Source of the DNA: Cupriavidus pauculus
GTDB taxonomy: Bacteria; Pseudomonadota; Gammaproteobacteria; Burkholderiales; Burkholderiaceae
Assembly (NCBI RefSeq): GCF_008801835.1
Contig: NZ_VZOW01000039.1
Location: forward strand, 1 to 51,924
Reading direction: 5' to 3'
Length of the DNA stretch: 51,924 nucleotides
Positions 51,294-51,924 of the stretch are shown here, in pieces. Position 1 is the stretch's first letter. The number at the start of each line of letters is the position of its first letter. Position numbers and translations under genes: made by a program. The notes below the pieces were generated by a model. The model had not been told where the DNA came from, made no database searches, and saw only the letters and a list, made by a program, of their open reading frames with translations.

Positions 51294-51924
51294 ATGAGTG
51301 ACGTCCATCAAGAAAACGACCACCACGAGTCGCCAATCAAGACCCCGAAGCAACTGATCGCCGTAGTGATCGCCGCCTTTCTGGTGCCGATCATCGTCAT
51401 TATCCTGCTGGTCAATTTTGTCGGACACGGCAGCCGCGAGGGCGCCGGCTCAACCCAGTCGCTGGAAGCGGTCAACACGCGCATCGCGCCGGTGGCCTCG
51501 CTCGAAATCAAGGATCCCAACGCGCCGCGCGTCTTCAAGACGGGCGAGCAGGTGTACAAGGAAGTTTGCGCGGCATGCCACGCCACGGGCGCGGCCGGTG
51601 CGCCGAAATACGGCACGGCTGCTGACTGGACGGCACGGATCGGCCAGGGTTTCGACGGGCTGATGAAGTCGGTGCTGAACGGCAAGGGCGCAATGCCCGC
51701 GCGCGCCGGCACGTCGCCGGACGATCTGAGCGACTACGAACTCGGTCGCGCGGTGGTCTACATGGCCGACGCCGGCGGCGCCAAGTTCCCCGAACCGCCC
51801 GCCCCGGCGGCTGGCGCAGCCACGCAGGCCGCGGCCTCGGCTCCGGCAGCGCCTGAAGCGGCCGCTGCGGCTGCCGCCGCGCCAGCAGCGCCTGTGGCCG
51901 CTGCAGCACCGGCTCCGGCACCCG
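51294..51924 (+). CDS. membrane-anchored cytochrome c (c5 type), cut by window end
   Basis: At least 210 residues; no stop before the window ends. Residues 1-20 are hydrophilic (HQENDHHESPIKTPKQ), a single membrane helix spans about 21-43, and one c-type haem site CAACH lies at 92-96 with an axial methionine in GKGAMPARAG. After this domain comes an Ala/Pro-rich linker of more than 45 residues, so a second domain, possibly another cytochrome, is expected downstream. It probably carries electrons between respiratory complexes at the periplasmic face. Confidence 0.88.
   Translation, partial: MSDVHQENDHHESPIKTPKQLIAVVIAAFLVPIIVIILLVNFVGHGSREGAGSTQSLEAVNTRIAPVASLEIKDPNAPRVFKTGEQVYKEVCAACHATGAAGAPKYGTAADWTARIGQGFDGLMKSVLNGKGAMPARAGTSPDDLSDYELGRAVVYMADAGGAKFPEPPAPAAGAATQAAASAPAAPEAAAAAAAAPAAPVAAAAPAPAP

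Overview
The window is about 52 kb of GC-rich bacterial chromosome. Gene content and order point to a Burkholderiaceae beta-proteobacterium, most like Cupriavidus or Ralstonia. The markers are a Sox thiosulfate-oxidation cluster, a gcl-hyi-glxR-ttuD-pyk glyoxylate operon, an E. coli-like rsmI/yraN/diaA/dolP block, a CYP102-type P450 and a CadR/PbrR-type MerR regulator. The genus is inferred from these genes; no marker gene such as rRNA is present to prove it. I see no integrase, transposase, prophage or CRISPR array.

Layout. 1-3.8 kb: two tandem copies of a secreted zinc metalloprotease with two chitin-binding modules each; their first 794 bases are identical by eye. 3.9-6.6 kb: 3-methyladenine glycosylase (tag), a regulatory intergenic region with five CGTATAC motifs, a LysE-type exporter and a CDF metal transporter. 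6.87 kb: tRNA-Ala(CGC). 7.0-15.9 kb, all on the minus strand: thiosulfate/sulfide oxidation genes (soxB, soxW-like, soxX, soxA, a DsrE-like gene, soxZ, soxY, cytochrome c551), then an EamA-type cysteine/O-acetylserine exporter, then a flavocytochrome c sulfide dehydrogenase pair. soxCD is absent from the window. 15.9-18.9 kb: dolP, diaA and yraN, with rsmI divergent. 19-25.3 kb: rlpA, a YcbL-type hydrolase, an exonuclease, a small membrane protein, an ArsC-like protein, a GNAT enzyme, azoR, and an ahpD/GNAT pair facing a MarR regulator across a palindromic operator.

25.4-39.5 kb is a carbon and nitrogen salvage district. It holds an M20 amidohydrolase, an allantoate-amidohydrolase-type enzyme, a DctA transporter with its likely GntR regulator, a LysR regulator, and the operon that takes glyoxylate through tartronate semialdehyde and glycerate to 2-phosphoglycerate, with a dedicated pyruvate kinase. 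Allantoate breakdown yields glyoxylate, so the two halves plausibly work together.

39.7-52 kb is mixed: a neutral zinc metallopeptidase, a small secreted protein made of five 12-residue repeats with an unusual 3' UTR, rnk, a MerR regulator with a textbook operator, a CzcI-like exported peptide, htpX, a self-sufficient P450-reductase fusion, arfB, an FAD oxidase, a crotonase homologue lacking the usual catalytic glutamates, tRNA-Arg(CCG), and a membrane-anchored cytochrome c cut by the window end.

The signals I would look at first are: the repeat-protein gene whose 3' UTR ends in a terminator hairpin exposing an anti-Shine-Dalgarno loop; the helically phased DnaA-box-like array between diaA and dolP; the CGTATAC cluster upstream of the LysE gene; and the protease duplication whose identity ends inside a hexanucleotide repeat.
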